Of a stretch of 64,000 nucleotides of DNA, positions 33,589 to 48,100 are shown one piece after another. The stretch is from Ascoidea asiatica (lineage: Eukaryota; Ascomycota; Saccharomycetes; Ascoideales; Ascoideaceae). Location of the stretch: assembly GCA_001600695.1 (NCBI GenBank), contig BCKQ01000016.1, positions 174,715 through 238,714 on the forward strand, written 5' to 3'. The position numbers were made by a program, and so were the translations under genes. The notes under the pieces are model-generated. The model did no database searches and had not been told where the DNA came from. It saw only the letters and a list, made by a program, of their open reading frames with translations. The stretch's first letter is position 1. Each line of letters begins with the position of its first letter.

Positions 33589-34472
33589 AGCGATAGAATT
33601 CTATAGCAAGCAGTGATTGAGAATAATATACCACTATATCACCAATATCTTACCAGTATATATACAAGTATCAAATATGTATTTTCTTTCAATTTTACTT
33701 GATCTATTAATGGAATTTGAATTGAATTGAACTTGATTGAATATATAATTGAATGTTCTCTTTAAAGCCAGAATCAATAAGCAAATATGGTTAATTCCTG
33801 TATTTACTTATTTACTTTATTTATTCCTCTGTTTCTCCGGTTGTTTTTCTGCTATTGTGATAATGGCTATGCTTACGTCAGCGAAGTGGTCGCTGTCAGC
33901 CGTCTGGGAGTGTTTTACTACTGCTAACTTACCAGTATTTGCTTATTTGTTTGTTTTCAGAATGTATTCAATATTTGATTCACTTGATTCAATTGATGTA
34001 GCTGATTTATATAATTGATTTGATTAGTTTTATTCAATTAAATTAAGTAATTTAATTAATTTATTGATTTGTTGAAGTTAATTGGTTGGTCAACTGAATT
34101 AATCATCAGAAGAACAAATGAAGGTAAAAATTGGCATATGTCAGTAATACTCTTCTCAAATACTCGTCTCAAATATTTAGATTCGTAAATATTTGTAAGG
34201 AATTCAAAACATTCAACAATCCAGACAAAAATATAAAAAATATTATTAAAAAAGACATTAAAACAAGATCATAAAGCTAATTAATTCAAAAGTTATCATT
34301 AAAGCATACAACTGTATTCTCAATTCCCTATTTCTAAATCTTAACTCTTATTTCTTAGTTCTTATTTCTCAATTCCCAATTTTTAATTCTTGATTCTTGA
34401 TTCTCAATTCTCAATTCATAACTCTTGACCGAAGAATATATTTAACAATTTTAAAGCAAATTTCAAATAGCA
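33589..34472. promoter_or_regulatory. Divergent promoter shared by NCR1 and the LAM gene
   Basis: This 884-bp region lies between two sterol-transport genes read outward. Near 33850-33950 there is a GC-richer patch with TTACGTCA (CRE-like) and a CAGCGA/TCGCTG inverted repeat. TCGTAAA at 34183-34189 is one mismatch from the Upc2 sterol element TCGTATA. A degenerate AATTCT/GATTCT repeat (about 34385-34420) lies just before LAM. An 89-codon ORF at 33749 has no recognisable features. Confidence 0.5.
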
Positions 34473-37400
34473 ATGGTAAAAGATAAGCTAGAGACAGGTG
34501 GTCGTTCTACTCTTTTACAGCATTTTGATTTCTTCAATATAAATAAAGCAAAAGAAAATCAAATTGAAGATGAAGCCCAAGAATTATTAAGCAATGATGA
34601 TGAACAAATTCTTAATATGAATAATAATACCGCAGGAAATTTAGGAAATGATCAATTATCTAATGAAAATAACTCTCAATTATTAGATACTTCCAAAATC
34701 CAGTTTAATGCTTTAAAAAAATCAAATGTTTCAACTTTTGGCAATGGAAATTTGACTTTAGAATCTTTGGAAAATAATTTTGATACAATGAATAGTAGTA
34801 ATTCAATGAATACTAATTTATCAAATATTGCAAATGATTCTAATATGACAAATATATCAAATAATTCAAATCTCTCTTTATCTAATCAAAATAATTTTAA
34901 TAATAAATCTAATAGACCTAGTAATTTAAATAACTTGAATAATTATGATACTAATGATAATTCAATTTATACTAATATCGGTAGTAGAAACGTATCCATT
35001 AAAAATTTCAATAATATTAATACGAATACTAATCCTAATATTACTAATAGCAGTATTAATAATAACTTTACTTCAAATATTCTCGCTGATGGCGTATCCA
35101 ATGGCAACAATAATAACAACAACATAAATAATAACTACAATAATACTTCTGGTTTACTCAGTCCGATGGATCCAAATAATGTTAACAATAATAATAATAA
35201 TCTTTCAAAGGGTTCAAATAGATTAAATTCTCATTCAATCTCTGTTGCTAATGTTCCTCAAAATCTTCAACTTAATAATAATAATATCAACTACATAAAT
35301 CAAAATCAATTGCATAATAGAATTTCAAGTCCTCCACGTATGCAAAATTCCCAATCTAATCAATTGAATATTAATTCAATAATTGATTCAAATACTATCC
35401 CACAACAACAATCTGACTATAATGATAACTTAAATCAGAGTCAAAACCAAAACCAAAACCCAAACGATATTTTACCTCAAAATTTATTCTCAAATAAATT
35501 TGATACTGATGTTTATATCAATAATTACGAAAAAGTTTCAAGAAATCAAAATCAATCTCACGATTTAAATATTTCTCAAAATTTAAATCCAAACGATATT
35601 CAAGATGATATTTTATCTCCAAATAAAGTTAAACTAGTCTCACCATCTATTTCAAAAGTTGGTTCAATTAGAGATAAAGATAGAACAAAGTCAAAATCAA
35701 GAAGAACTTTTAGTTTAACGAGTAAAGATGGTAGAACAACTTCAACAGCACTTGATGAAGTACTGAATAATAATTTACAATCAAATAAAATCGATGATAA
35801 TTTCAAATTAAAAAATGTTACTTATGCTAGTGAAAAACGTAATAATGAATTTCATCAAATTTTCAAAAAATTACCACCTAATGAAAGATTATTAGAAGAT
35901 TATGTTGGAGCTTTATCAAAAGAAATTTTAATTCAAGGTAAAATGTATATTTCTGAGAGACATATAAGTTTTAACTCAAATTTATTTGGATTTGTAACAA
36001 ATTTATCAATACCATTTTCTGAAATTTTACAAATAGAAAAAAAATCAACTGCAGTTTTATTCCCTAATGGTTTAGTTATAACAACTTTACATGCAAGATA
36101 TATTTTTGCATCATTTTTGCAAAGAGATTCAACTTTTGAGTTTATCACTTCTGTATGGAGACAGTTGATTAAAAAAGGTCCAAATGCGAATGATGAAGAA
36201 AATGAATATAATGGTAACGGAGATATTACTCAGGATAACGATGCCGAAGCTTCAGATGCTGGTTATGAATCTGATTTTGGAGATGGACTTGACGACGATG
36301 ATGATTATGATGATGACGATGATGATGACGATGATGAAGACAATGGTAACATGGACGAAGAGGATAATTATAGTTTATCACAAGAAGGTGAATCAAAACC
36401 TAAAACAAAGAAAAAAATGTCAATGTCAGGAAATAATAAAGAATCAGACAGTAGTTCATTTAATGGATTACCACTAGTTGGACCATTAACTCATCCCCCA
36501 ACTGAAAATGGATGGGTCAAAGGTCCATCGGAAACCGAAGTTGGAAGAAGTACATTTGATGCTCCCGTTGGAGTTGTATACAATATATTATTTGGAGATG
36601 ATACAAGTTATTTTAAAAAAATTTTGGAAGTTCAAAAAAATTTCGACATTTCAGAAATTCCAATAATGGTTAAAAATCCAGAAACTGGATTAATGGAAAG
36701 GAAATATAATTATACAAAACCATTATTTGGAGCAATTGGTCCTAAACAAACAAGGTGTAATATACATGAAACAATTGAAAAATTTGACCCCGAGAATTTT
36801 ATTCTAGCTTTACAATCAACACAGTCACCAGATGTTCCTAATGGTAATGTTTTCTTAGTTAAAACTAAATTCTTTTTATCTTGGGCACCTGGTAATAAAA
36901 CAAACATGTTAGTTGTAACATATATTGAGTGGACTGGTAAAAGTTGGATTAAAGGGCCCATCGAAAAAGGTACAATTGATGGTCAAACTGAGTCAACTGG
37001 TACACTTGTAAAGGAAATTAACTCTATAATATCAAATGCTATTTCTAACTCTGGTAGTGGTGCAGGTGGTGAAACAAGGAAAAGAAAAACTAAAAGAGGT
37101 AAATCTAAGTCTGGCAAAAATGATGCTAATGTTAATGTTTCTATTAATACTCCAGCCCCAGTACCTGAACCCGTTAAAACATCTCCATTTATGCAAATTT
37201 TTAATGGTATCAAAGAACTAAGTGAAATCATACAACTTCCATTTATACCCTCTTTTTTGAATTTGCCAATTTTCTTTATAATCTCTTTTTATTTGATATT
37301 CAAAATCTTTAAAATTCAGTTTAGATTCAGGGTTTCTTCAAATTCTTTAGTTAATTTGAGTGAGATTAATAAAGTGTCGATTTTTCAAATGAGTAATGGC

Positions 37401-37772
37401 TTAGAGTACACTATTGTACCACCATTGACAGAAATTATAAAAGATTCCAAAGGTGATAAAAATGGAGAGTTATATAGTGAATCAATTGTTGAACTTTGGG
37501 ATTGGATTGAAGATAGAAATAAAGGTTTTCAAATTCAAAAAGAGAATGAAAGTGAAAATGATGCTGATATGAAAATTAATAGTAGTAATCTTACTAAAAA
37601 GTTGAATATTGACCTTATCAATGAACTGGATCAGAAATTGCTTGAAGAAAATCGTGCCAAAAAGAAAAAAAATAAAATTCTAAAGAAATATAAGAAGCAG
37701 GAAATTGAAGAGTATATTAGGCTTTCGGAAGAAAGAATGACTCAAATTCGAAAAGAATTAAACAGCTTTTAG
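34473..37772 (+). CDS. LAM/StARkin-family sterol transfer protein (GRAM + VASt)
   Basis: LAM proteins are ER-anchored and move sterols at membrane contact sites. The 1,099-residue product has an Asn-rich, disordered N-terminal ~400 residues. A GRAM/PH-like domain spans about 450-565 (NNEFHQIFKKLPPNERLLED, then YISERHISFNSNLFGFVT). An almost pure Asp tract lies near 600-625. One VASt/StARkin domain follows at about 680-850 (WVKGPSETEVGRSTFDAP, then MVVTYIEWTGKSWIKGPIE-type motifs). A basic linker, one transmembrane helix (about 928-948) and a C-terminal charged coiled coil complete it. One StARkin domain fits the Lam5/Lam6 type rather than two-domain Lam2/Lam4, but the exact orthologue is unresolved. 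It is divergent from NCR1 and converges on ARG5,6. Confidence 0.87.
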   Translation: MVKDKLETGGRSTLLQHFDFFNINKAKENQIEDEAQELLSNDDEQILNMNNNTAGNLGNDQLSNENNSQLLDTSKIQFNALKKSNVSTFGNGNLTLESLENNFDTMNSSNSMNTNLSNIANDSNMTNISNNSNLSLSNQNNFNNKSNRPSNLNNLNNYDTNDNSIYTNIGSRNVSIKNFNNINTNTNPNITNSSINNNFTSNILADGVSNGNNNNNNINNNYNNTSGLLSPMDPNNVNNNNNNLSKGSNRLNSHSISVANVPQNLQLNNNNINYINQNQLHNRISSPPRMQNSQSNQLNINSIIDSNTIPQQQSDYNDNLNQSQNQNQNPNDILPQNLFSNKFDTDVYINNYEKVSRNQNQSHDLNISQNLNPNDIQDDILSPNKVKLVSPSISKVGSIRDKDRTKSKSRRTFSLTSKDGRTTSTALDEVLNNNLQSNKIDDNFKLKNVTYASEKRNNEFHQIFKKLPPNERLLEDYVGALSKEILIQGKMYISERHISFNSNLFGFVTNLSIPFSEILQIEKKSTAVLFPNGLVITTLHARYIFASFLQRDSTFEFITSVWRQLIKKGPNANDEENEYNGNGDITQDNDAEASDAGYESDFGDGLDDDDDYDDDDDDDDDEDNGNMDEEDNYSLSQEGESKPKTKKKMSMSGNNKESDSSSFNGLPLVGPLTHPPTENGWVKGPSETEVGRSTFDAPVGVVYNILFGDDTSYFKKILEVQKNFDISEIPIMVKNPETGLMERKYNYTKPLFGAIGPKQTRCNIHETIEKFDPENFILALQSTQSPDVPNGNVFLVKTKFFLSWAPGNKTNMLVVTYIEWTGKSWIKGPIEKGTIDGQTESTGTLVKEINSIISNAISNSGSGAGGETRKRKTKRGKSKSGKNDANVNVSINTPAPVPEPVKTSPFMQIFNGIKELSEIIQLPFIPSFLNLPIFFIISFYLIFKIFKIQFRFRVSSNSLVNLSEINKVSIFQMSNGLEYTIVPPLTEIIKDSKGDKNGELYSESIVELWDWIEDRNKGFQIQKENESENDADMKINSSNLTKKLNIDLINELDQKLLEENRAKKKKNKILKKYKKQEIEEYIRLSEERMTQIRKELNSF

Positions 37773-38070
37773 ACAGTTTTTCTTTTTTTTTTTTATTTCG
37801 GCTTTCGTTCTAGAATTTATAATCCTTATTTTGATATATTTTTCAATTTATACATATTTTCTTACTAGATTAGTACATTTAAGGTCATTAATATTTCCTG
37901 CTAATAAATTTTGATCAAGGAGAATGAATGAGATTGCAGTGAATGTCTCGCATACTGTCAATCGGTTTATTTAGAAAGGTATCTAAAAGTTTAGTGTTTT
38001 AAAAACTATCTCATAAATTAAAAAAAATATAAAAATTGTGAGGGACATAAAAAAGATAAAAAGTAATTGT

Positions 38071-41713
<3,643 letters not shown>

Positions 41714-43588
41714 ATGGCATTTGCTGAAAGAGTTCAAAGATTAATTAAGAAATTAGGACTTGTTCCTAAAGTTATTGAAAAATTACCTTTGATATCTTTC
41801 TTATTAGTTCTTATTGGTATATCTTGGATCTTTTATTTACCAATTAAAGGTAATTATAGAAATACTTATATATCTGAAAATGCTTTAATGCCTTCACAAG
41901 CTTATAGTTATTTCAGAGAAAGTGAATGGAATTATGAACGTGGTTATAGAGATGAATTACATAAATTACAAAATATTACTAATATTTATGAAAGAAATAA
42001 AATTGTAAATGAATGGTTTAAAACTATTGGTTTAACAACTTCATTTCATGATTTTAATTATAATGATTTCAATAAAACTAAAGGTAATAATCTTTATGCT
42101 TTATTACATGCTCCAAGAGGTGAAGAAACTGAAGCAATGGTTTTAGTTGCTTCTTGGAAAACTCAAGAAGGTGAATTTAATGAAGGTGCTTTATCTTTAC
42201 TTTTCTCTTTAGCAAGATATTTTTCAAAATGGAGTATATGGTCAAAAAATATTATATTTGTAATATCTGAAGATACTCATTATTCTTTAAGAACTTGGGT
42301 TAATGATTATCATAATAATTTAGTTTTAACTGGTGGTTCAATAGAATCTGCAATTATTATTGAATACACTGGTACTCATGATTATTTTGATTATATTCAA
42401 ATATTTTATAATGGTTTAAATGGCCAATTACCAAATTTAGATCTTTTAAATACGGCAATTTCAATTTCTGAACATGAAGGTATGAATGTTTCTTTACAAA
42501 AACAATCAATTAATAATATTAATAATACTTATATTTCAAGAATAAGAATTTTATTAATTTCAATAAAAGAAATGATAATTTCTGGTTTAAAAACTTCTAA
42601 TGGTTGTGAAGCTTTTAGTGGTTATAGAATTCAAGCAATAACTTTAAAAGCAAAAGGTATCGGAGGTAAATTTGATATAACTACTTTTGGTAGAGTACCT
42701 GAAGCTTTATTTAGATCAATTAACAATTTATTAGAAAAATTCCATCAATCTTTTTTCTTTTATTTAATGTTATCTCCAAAAAATTTTGTTTCAATTGGTA
42801 CTTATTTACCTTCTGCAATTTTAATTACAATCTCTTTTGGAATTTCTTCATTATCAATAATTTTAAATTCTAAAATTAATACTAAAGTTTTAATTAATTC
42901 TTTAAATAAATCTTTGATTATTTTTACTTTAATTTTAATTTTTTCAATGATTTTTGGCATAACATTAATTCAATTTAAAAATATTAAATATTTATCAAAA
43001 ACTATTTTGAATATTTTATTACTTTTAACGTTATTTTTTTCAACTTTTTCATTATTTTTATCGTCATCATTATCATTATCCTCCTCCTCCTCATCATCAT
43101 CATTATTTTTATTATCAAAAAAATTTTATTTAAAAAAATCAGTTGTAACAACTCTTCATTCCTTAAGTTTATTATATTCAAGTTTAATAATAACCTCGAT
43201 TTTAGTTGTTCATTTTTCATTTGCAATTTTATTAGGAATTTGTTTATTACCATTAACATTTATACGACCATTAGATATGATTTCAAAAAATAAAAAAAAT
43301 AAAAAACTTGTTGATAAATTTAAATTAAAATCTACAATCAATTCAATTTCTTTGATTCTTTTATCTCCATGGACCATAATCTTTATTTTTGGATTATTAG
43401 ATAATGAATTTGAATCCCCTTATAAATTAATGGAAGGTTTATTAACATCTTGGAATGAATTCGGTGTTTGGACATGGTTTATAATATGTTTTGCATGGTT
43501 ACCAGTTTGGTTAATTGGTTGTATAATTGGGGGAATAGAAACAATTGATGATAATGATAATTTACTACAAGTTAAAAAAAATATATAA
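41714..43588 (+). CDS. GAA1: GPI transamidase subunit Gaa1
   Basis: Gaa1 is an ER membrane subunit of the complex that attaches GPI anchors to secreted proteins. The 624-residue protein (S. cerevisiae 614) has a membrane span at about 24-46 (LISFLLVLIGISWIFYLP). A large lumenal domain related to M28 peptidases follows (about 60-345; NLYALLHAPRGEETEAMVLV, then GALSLLFSLARYFSKW). Several hydrophobic spans run from about 355 to the end. A Ser/Leu low-complexity run encoded by TCC/TCA repeats (about 448-470) sits between spans. GPI-anchored adhesins in this same window are among the kind of substrates it serves. It converges on BRX1 with a 93-bp gap. Confidence 0.92.
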   Translation: MAFAERVQRLIKKLGLVPKVIEKLPLISFLLVLIGISWIFYLPIKGNYRNTYISENALMPSQAYSYFRESEWNYERGYRDELHKLQNITNIYERNKIVNEWFKTIGLTTSFHDFNYNDFNKTKGNNLYALLHAPRGEETEAMVLVASWKTQEGEFNEGALSLLFSLARYFSKWSIWSKNIIFVISEDTHYSLRTWVNDYHNNLVLTGGSIESAIIIEYTGTHDYFDYIQIFYNGLNGQLPNLDLLNTAISISEHEGMNVSLQKQSINNINNTYISRIRILLISIKEMIISGLKTSNGCEAFSGYRIQAITLKAKGIGGKFDITTFGRVPEALFRSINNLLEKFHQSFFFYLMLSPKNFVSIGTYLPSAILITISFGISSLSIILNSKINTKVLINSLNKSLIIFTLILIFSMIFGITLIQFKNIKYLSKTILNILLLLTLFFSTFSLFLSSSLSLSSSSSSSSLFLLSKKFYLKKSVVTTLHSLSLLYSSLIITSILVVHFSFAILLGICLLPLTFIRPLDMISKNKKNKKLVDKFKLKSTINSISLILLSPWTIIFIFGLLDNEFESPYKLMEGLLTSWNEFGVWTWFIICFAWLPVWLIGCIIGGIETIDDNDNLLQVKKNI

Positions 43589-43681
43589 AAAAGGATAAAA
43601 AAAAATTGAAATTGAATATATTATATAAAATTAAATAAGAACATTTTTTACTTAGTTTATTTATTCATTTATTTAATTTGC

Positions 43682-44629
43682 TTATAACTTTTTGAAAATA
43701 GCTTCATTAGATAATGGATCAGCAGTAATAACATTATCTCTTTTCTTAATTCTAGATTTTAAAGTAGCATCAGACCTTGCTTTTGCCATTTCAGCTTCTT
43801 GTTGTTTTAATTGAGATCTTGCTAAATTTGGACTAACATATTCTTTATTTTCATAAATTTTTTTACCACTAAATGAACCATCCAAAATAATTATTAAATT
43901 CATTACTAATCTTGGACCAATTTCAATTAAAGATAAGTTATCAATTTTTAAATCACCTAATTCATTTACATTATCATTAATTCTATCTTTTTTATTATTA
44001 GTAGTATTAGTATTGATATCATCATCTTCATCTTCATCACCAGTTTTAACGGATTCAGTAATTTGATAATTTCTAATCCAAATTTTATTATCTATTATTG
44101 AAAATGTCATAACATGATCGATAAATGGTTTTCTTTTTTTACTATTTAATGGTACACCAAAGGTTTGAATAAACATTTCTTTTAATAAATTATAATGAAA
44201 TTTAGTTGGATCATTGAATTTTTTATCAAATGATAATATTGGTCTTGAACCCTTTAAGCAATTACCTTTAAAATTAAGTTCTTCTAAAGTATTTAAATTT
44301 TGTAAATGAAATTTAGCTGTTGGACCATTAGGACATTTTGTTAACCAAAGGTATAAATCTTTATGTTTTCTAGCTTCAAAATATAAAATATTATTACAGT
44401 TATATAACTCAGCTAATTCATTTATCTCATCTAGTCTCTTTTTATTATCAATTTTATTCTCTTTTCTTGAATGTGGCAAAAGAGAGTGTAAATCATTAAC
44501 TATATGACGATGTCTGGCAGTTATACCTCTGGAAGTAACTACCAATACTTTCTGCTTATTTATTGTATGAATTTTTACAGGCTTTGAATCTGTTGATTTC
44601 TCAGATAAAGCTTTGAATATTGCTGACAT
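43682..44629 (-). CDS. BRX1: Ribosome biogenesis factor Brx1
   Basis: Brx1 is a nucleolar Brix-domain protein needed for 60S subunit assembly and 27S pre-rRNA processing; its known partner is Ebp2. The 315-residue protein (S. cerevisiae 291) contains the Brix domain at about 28-260 (KVLVVTSRGITARHRHIVND, DLHSLLPHSRKENKID, CPNGPTAKFHLQNLNTLEEL, GNCLKGSRPILSFD). A short acidic/Asn insertion lies near 195-215, and the C-terminal KRDNVITADPLSNEAIF closely matches the family. It is divergent from SMC3. Confidence 0.95.
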   Translation of the reverse strand: MSAIFKALSEKSTDSKPVKIHTINKQKVLVVTSRGITARHRHIVNDLHSLLPHSRKENKIDNKKRLDEINELAELYNCNNILYFEARKHKDLYLWLTKCPNGPTAKFHLQNLNTLEELNFKGNCLKGSRPILSFDKKFNDPTKFHYNLLKEMFIQTFGVPLNSKKRKPFIDHVMTFSIIDNKIWIRNYQITESVKTGDEDEDDDINTNTTNNKKDRINDNVNELGDLKIDNLSLIEIGPRLVMNLIIILDGSFSGKKIYENKEYVSPNLARSQLKQQEAEMAKARSDATLKSRIKKRDNVITADPLSNEAIFKKL

Positions 44630-45130
44630 TTCTGTAGTATCTTGAAAGCCTTCTACACGTAGATGTTTTTGGTATCTCTGAAATTATAATTTATAATATT
44701 TGAAATTTAATTTACTTTGGTATATTTTTTGGCCTATTTTTTTCAATAAAAATTTCAAAAAGAAAAAAAAAATTAAAATTTCCAGTTTCCAGTCCAAATA
44801 CGGATATTTAATTTCGACTTAAACTTCCGGTAATTATTTCCTATTTCAATAAACAAATCTTGTGTCTATCTGTAACGCGAAAAAACAAAATAAATAAAAT
44901 AAATAAACATGTGAAACACGAAAATGCAACTGGCATTAAAAATGACTGAAAGCGATTGAACAATCAGAAACAGTGAAAGAATATGGATAAATATTGAATT
45001 GGTAAATACAGTATATTGGTAATTAAATTGGTAAATAAAGTGTAGTTTAATTGAGATTTAATAAAAAATATCAATGGAAATTATATATTATACTATTGCA
45101 TGCTGACAACTGAATACGGTTTATTTTGAA
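44630..45130. promoter_or_regulatory. BRX1/SMC3 divergent promoter with SCB/MCB-like boxes
   Basis: The 501-bp region contains ACGCGAAA (44875-44882, a combined MCB/SCB-like word) and CACGAAA (44917-44923, a perfect SCB). Both are about 210-255 bp before the SMC3 ATG. Nearer BRX1, AATAAAAATTTC and TTAAAATTTCC resemble the RRPE element of ribosome-biogenesis genes. The two kinds of motif match the two kinds of target gene. Confidence 0.5.
44875..44923. promoter_or_regulatory. ACGCGAAA and CACGAAA, SBF/MBF-type sites upstream of SMC3
   Basis: ACGCGAAA lies at 44875-44882 and CACGAAA at 44917-44923. G1/S expression of cohesin genes through SBF/MBF is established in S. cerevisiae; binding here is inferred. 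Confidence 0.45.
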
Positions 45131-48100
45131 ATGCATATTAATAAAGTATGTCACTTGGTTCCTCTTTAGTCAATTGAAAATATCTTACTAACTGTTTGTT
45201 GATCTTAGATTGTAATTCAAGGTTTTAAAACTTATAAGAATGCAACAATAATTGATGCTTTTTCTCCTCATCATAATGTAGTTGTTGGTAGGAATGGTTC
45301 AGGGAAATCTAATTTCTTTGCTGCAATTAGATTTGTTTTATCTGATGCTTATACTCAAATGACAAGAGAAGAAAGACAAGGTTTGATTCATGAAGGTTCA
45401 GGAACTGTAATGTCTGCATATGTTGAAATTTACTTTGATAATTCTGATAAAAGATTTCCTATTGATAAAGATGAAGTGGTGATTAGAAGAACAATCGGGT
45501 TAAAGAAAGATGATTATTCTTTAGATCATAAATCTTCTCAAAGATCTGAAATTATGAATATTCTCGAAACTGCAGGTTTTTCAAGATCAAATCCATATTA
45601 TATTGTACCACAAGGTAAGATTACAGCTTTAACTAATTCCAAATCAACTGAAATTTTTCAACTATTGAAAGAAGTTGCAGGTGCAAAAGTTTTTGAAAGA
45701 CGTTTAAAACAATCTTTAAAGGAAATGAATTTAACTAATAAAGAAAGAAATAAAATAGATGAACAATTATCTTTTATGAATGAAAGATTATCTGATTTAG
45801 ATGCTGAAAAAGATGAATTAAAACGTTTTCAAGCTTCGGAAAATATTAAAAAATGTTGTGAATATTCTTTATATCAAAGAGAATTATCAAGTATAATTTA
45901 TAATATAGAATCAATTGATGAAAATTATAATAATCAATTAGATGGTTCCAATAAATTCGTTGAAGAATTAGAAAAAAGAAATGAAATAATTCCTCAATTA
46001 GAAGAAACAATCTCAGCTTTAAATTCTTCAATTTCAATTCTTACTATAGATAAAGAACAATCTGAATTTGAATTAAATTCAATTTTAAATCAAATTGCAA
46101 AATATAAAGCTCAAATTGATGAGCTTAAAAATTTCTCAATAAATTCAATGAATCAAAATGAATCTGATAAAAAAATTTTAAAATTTTTAAATAAAAAAAT
46201 CACTCAAAATATCAATAAATTAAATGAATTAAAACCAAATTTTGAAAAAATTTCAAATGATGAAAAAAAATTAAAAATTAATTTTCAGAAATTACAATCA
46301 AGAGAAAGATCTTTGTATTCAAAACAAACAAGATTTTCTAAATTTAATTCAAAAAAGGAAAGAGATCATTGGCTTAGAAATAAAATTTCTGATATTAATG
46401 ATCAAATAAATTTAAAAAATGATAAATTAAAGTCTCTAAAACATAATCTATCTAGACAGAAGCAAAATTTAGAATCTATAAATGAAAATATTCAACAATT
46501 AGAACATTCTTTAAATTCAGAAGATTCTCATTCAAAAATAAAAAATGCTTATAATGCTATAAATGAAGCTAAAGAGATGTATTCAGAATTAATGGATTCT
46601 AGAAAAGCTCTTTGGAGAGATGAAGCACGTCAAAAAGCTATTGTTGATACTTCTTCTGAAGAACTTTCCAAAGCTGAACGTTCAATAGCAGAAACTATGG
46701 ATAGATCTCAGTCCTCAGGTCTTTCCGCTGTTAAAAGAATTGTCTCAAGGTTAGGACTTCAAGGAGTTTTTGGTCCATTAGGTGAATTAATCGAAGTTAA
46801 TGATAAATATAAAACCGCTGTTGAAGTCATTGCAGGAAATTCATTATTCCATGTTGTTGTTGATAATGATAGAACTGCTTCAACTGTTATGGAAGAACTT
46901 GTTAGATCTAGATCTGGAAGAGTTACATTTATGCCTTTAAATCGTATAAAACCAGGTAATGTGACGTATCCTGAAACTAATGATTGTGTTCCTTTAATTA
47001 AAAAAATAGCTTATAGTCCTCAGTTTTCTACTGCCGTTCAACAAGTTTTTGGTAAGAGTGTTGTAGCAATCTCTTTAGAGAGAGGTTCTGAAATTGCTAG
47101 AGAATACAAATTAACTTCTATTACTTTAGATGGTGACAGAGCTGATAGAAAAGGTGTTTTAACTGGTGGTTATAGAGATCAAAAAAGATCAAGAGTTGAC
47201 GCATTAAGTGCTCAGCGTCGTAGAAAGGCCGAAAATGAAGAAGCAAGAAAAAAACTTTATTCGATAAATAAAGAGATTGAAGAAATTGATAGACAAATTA
47301 CTGAATCGTCTTCAAATTTAACTGAAAAATCTACAAGATATGAAAAACTCAATGCTGGAAGAGAACTTCTGAAAGTTAAATTAATGAACCTAAAAAATAA
47401 TGAAAAAACTATTTCTCAGGAAATAACTACATTAAATAGTTTGATTGAAAATCTAGAACTTTCTTTAAATCAAACTTTATCATTAAAGGAAGATTATAAT
47501 TCAGAATTAAATAATCCCTTCAAGCAATCATTGGAGAATGAAGAAATCAAAGAACTTAAAAGCTTACGTTCTGAGATTCCTATTGCTGAGGAAGAATTAA
47601 ATAATATCACTGAAAAATTAGCAACAATAGAGTCTGAAGTTTCTTCATTGGAGGCTGAATTAAATGAAAACTTATATCCAAGACGAGATTCTTTGAACTC
47701 TAAAGTTTCTACTTCAAAGAATGATCCAAATAAGAATTTCGATAAGGAACTCGGTGATGCTGAAAATAAACTTCATTCTTTGGAGAATCAAAGTGAAAAA
47801 ATATCGAAAAAAATTCAAAAACTCACAGAAGAATTAAAAAGCTCTAAGAATGATTTAACAGAAAATGAAACTCTTTTAGTAAAGGCAAACGAGTCTCAAA
47901 AGTTAGTATTAAAAAGGCTTGAAAAATTCAAAAGAATGTCAGAGAAAAATATTTCAAAAAAATCTGTTCTTATTAAACGTCGAGATGATATGCAAAAAAA
48001 AGTACGAGAATTAGGGGTATTACCAGAAGCTGCATTTTCCAAAAAATATTCTGAAATGAGCAGTGATGATCTTTTGAAGAGATTGAATAAAGCTACCAAA

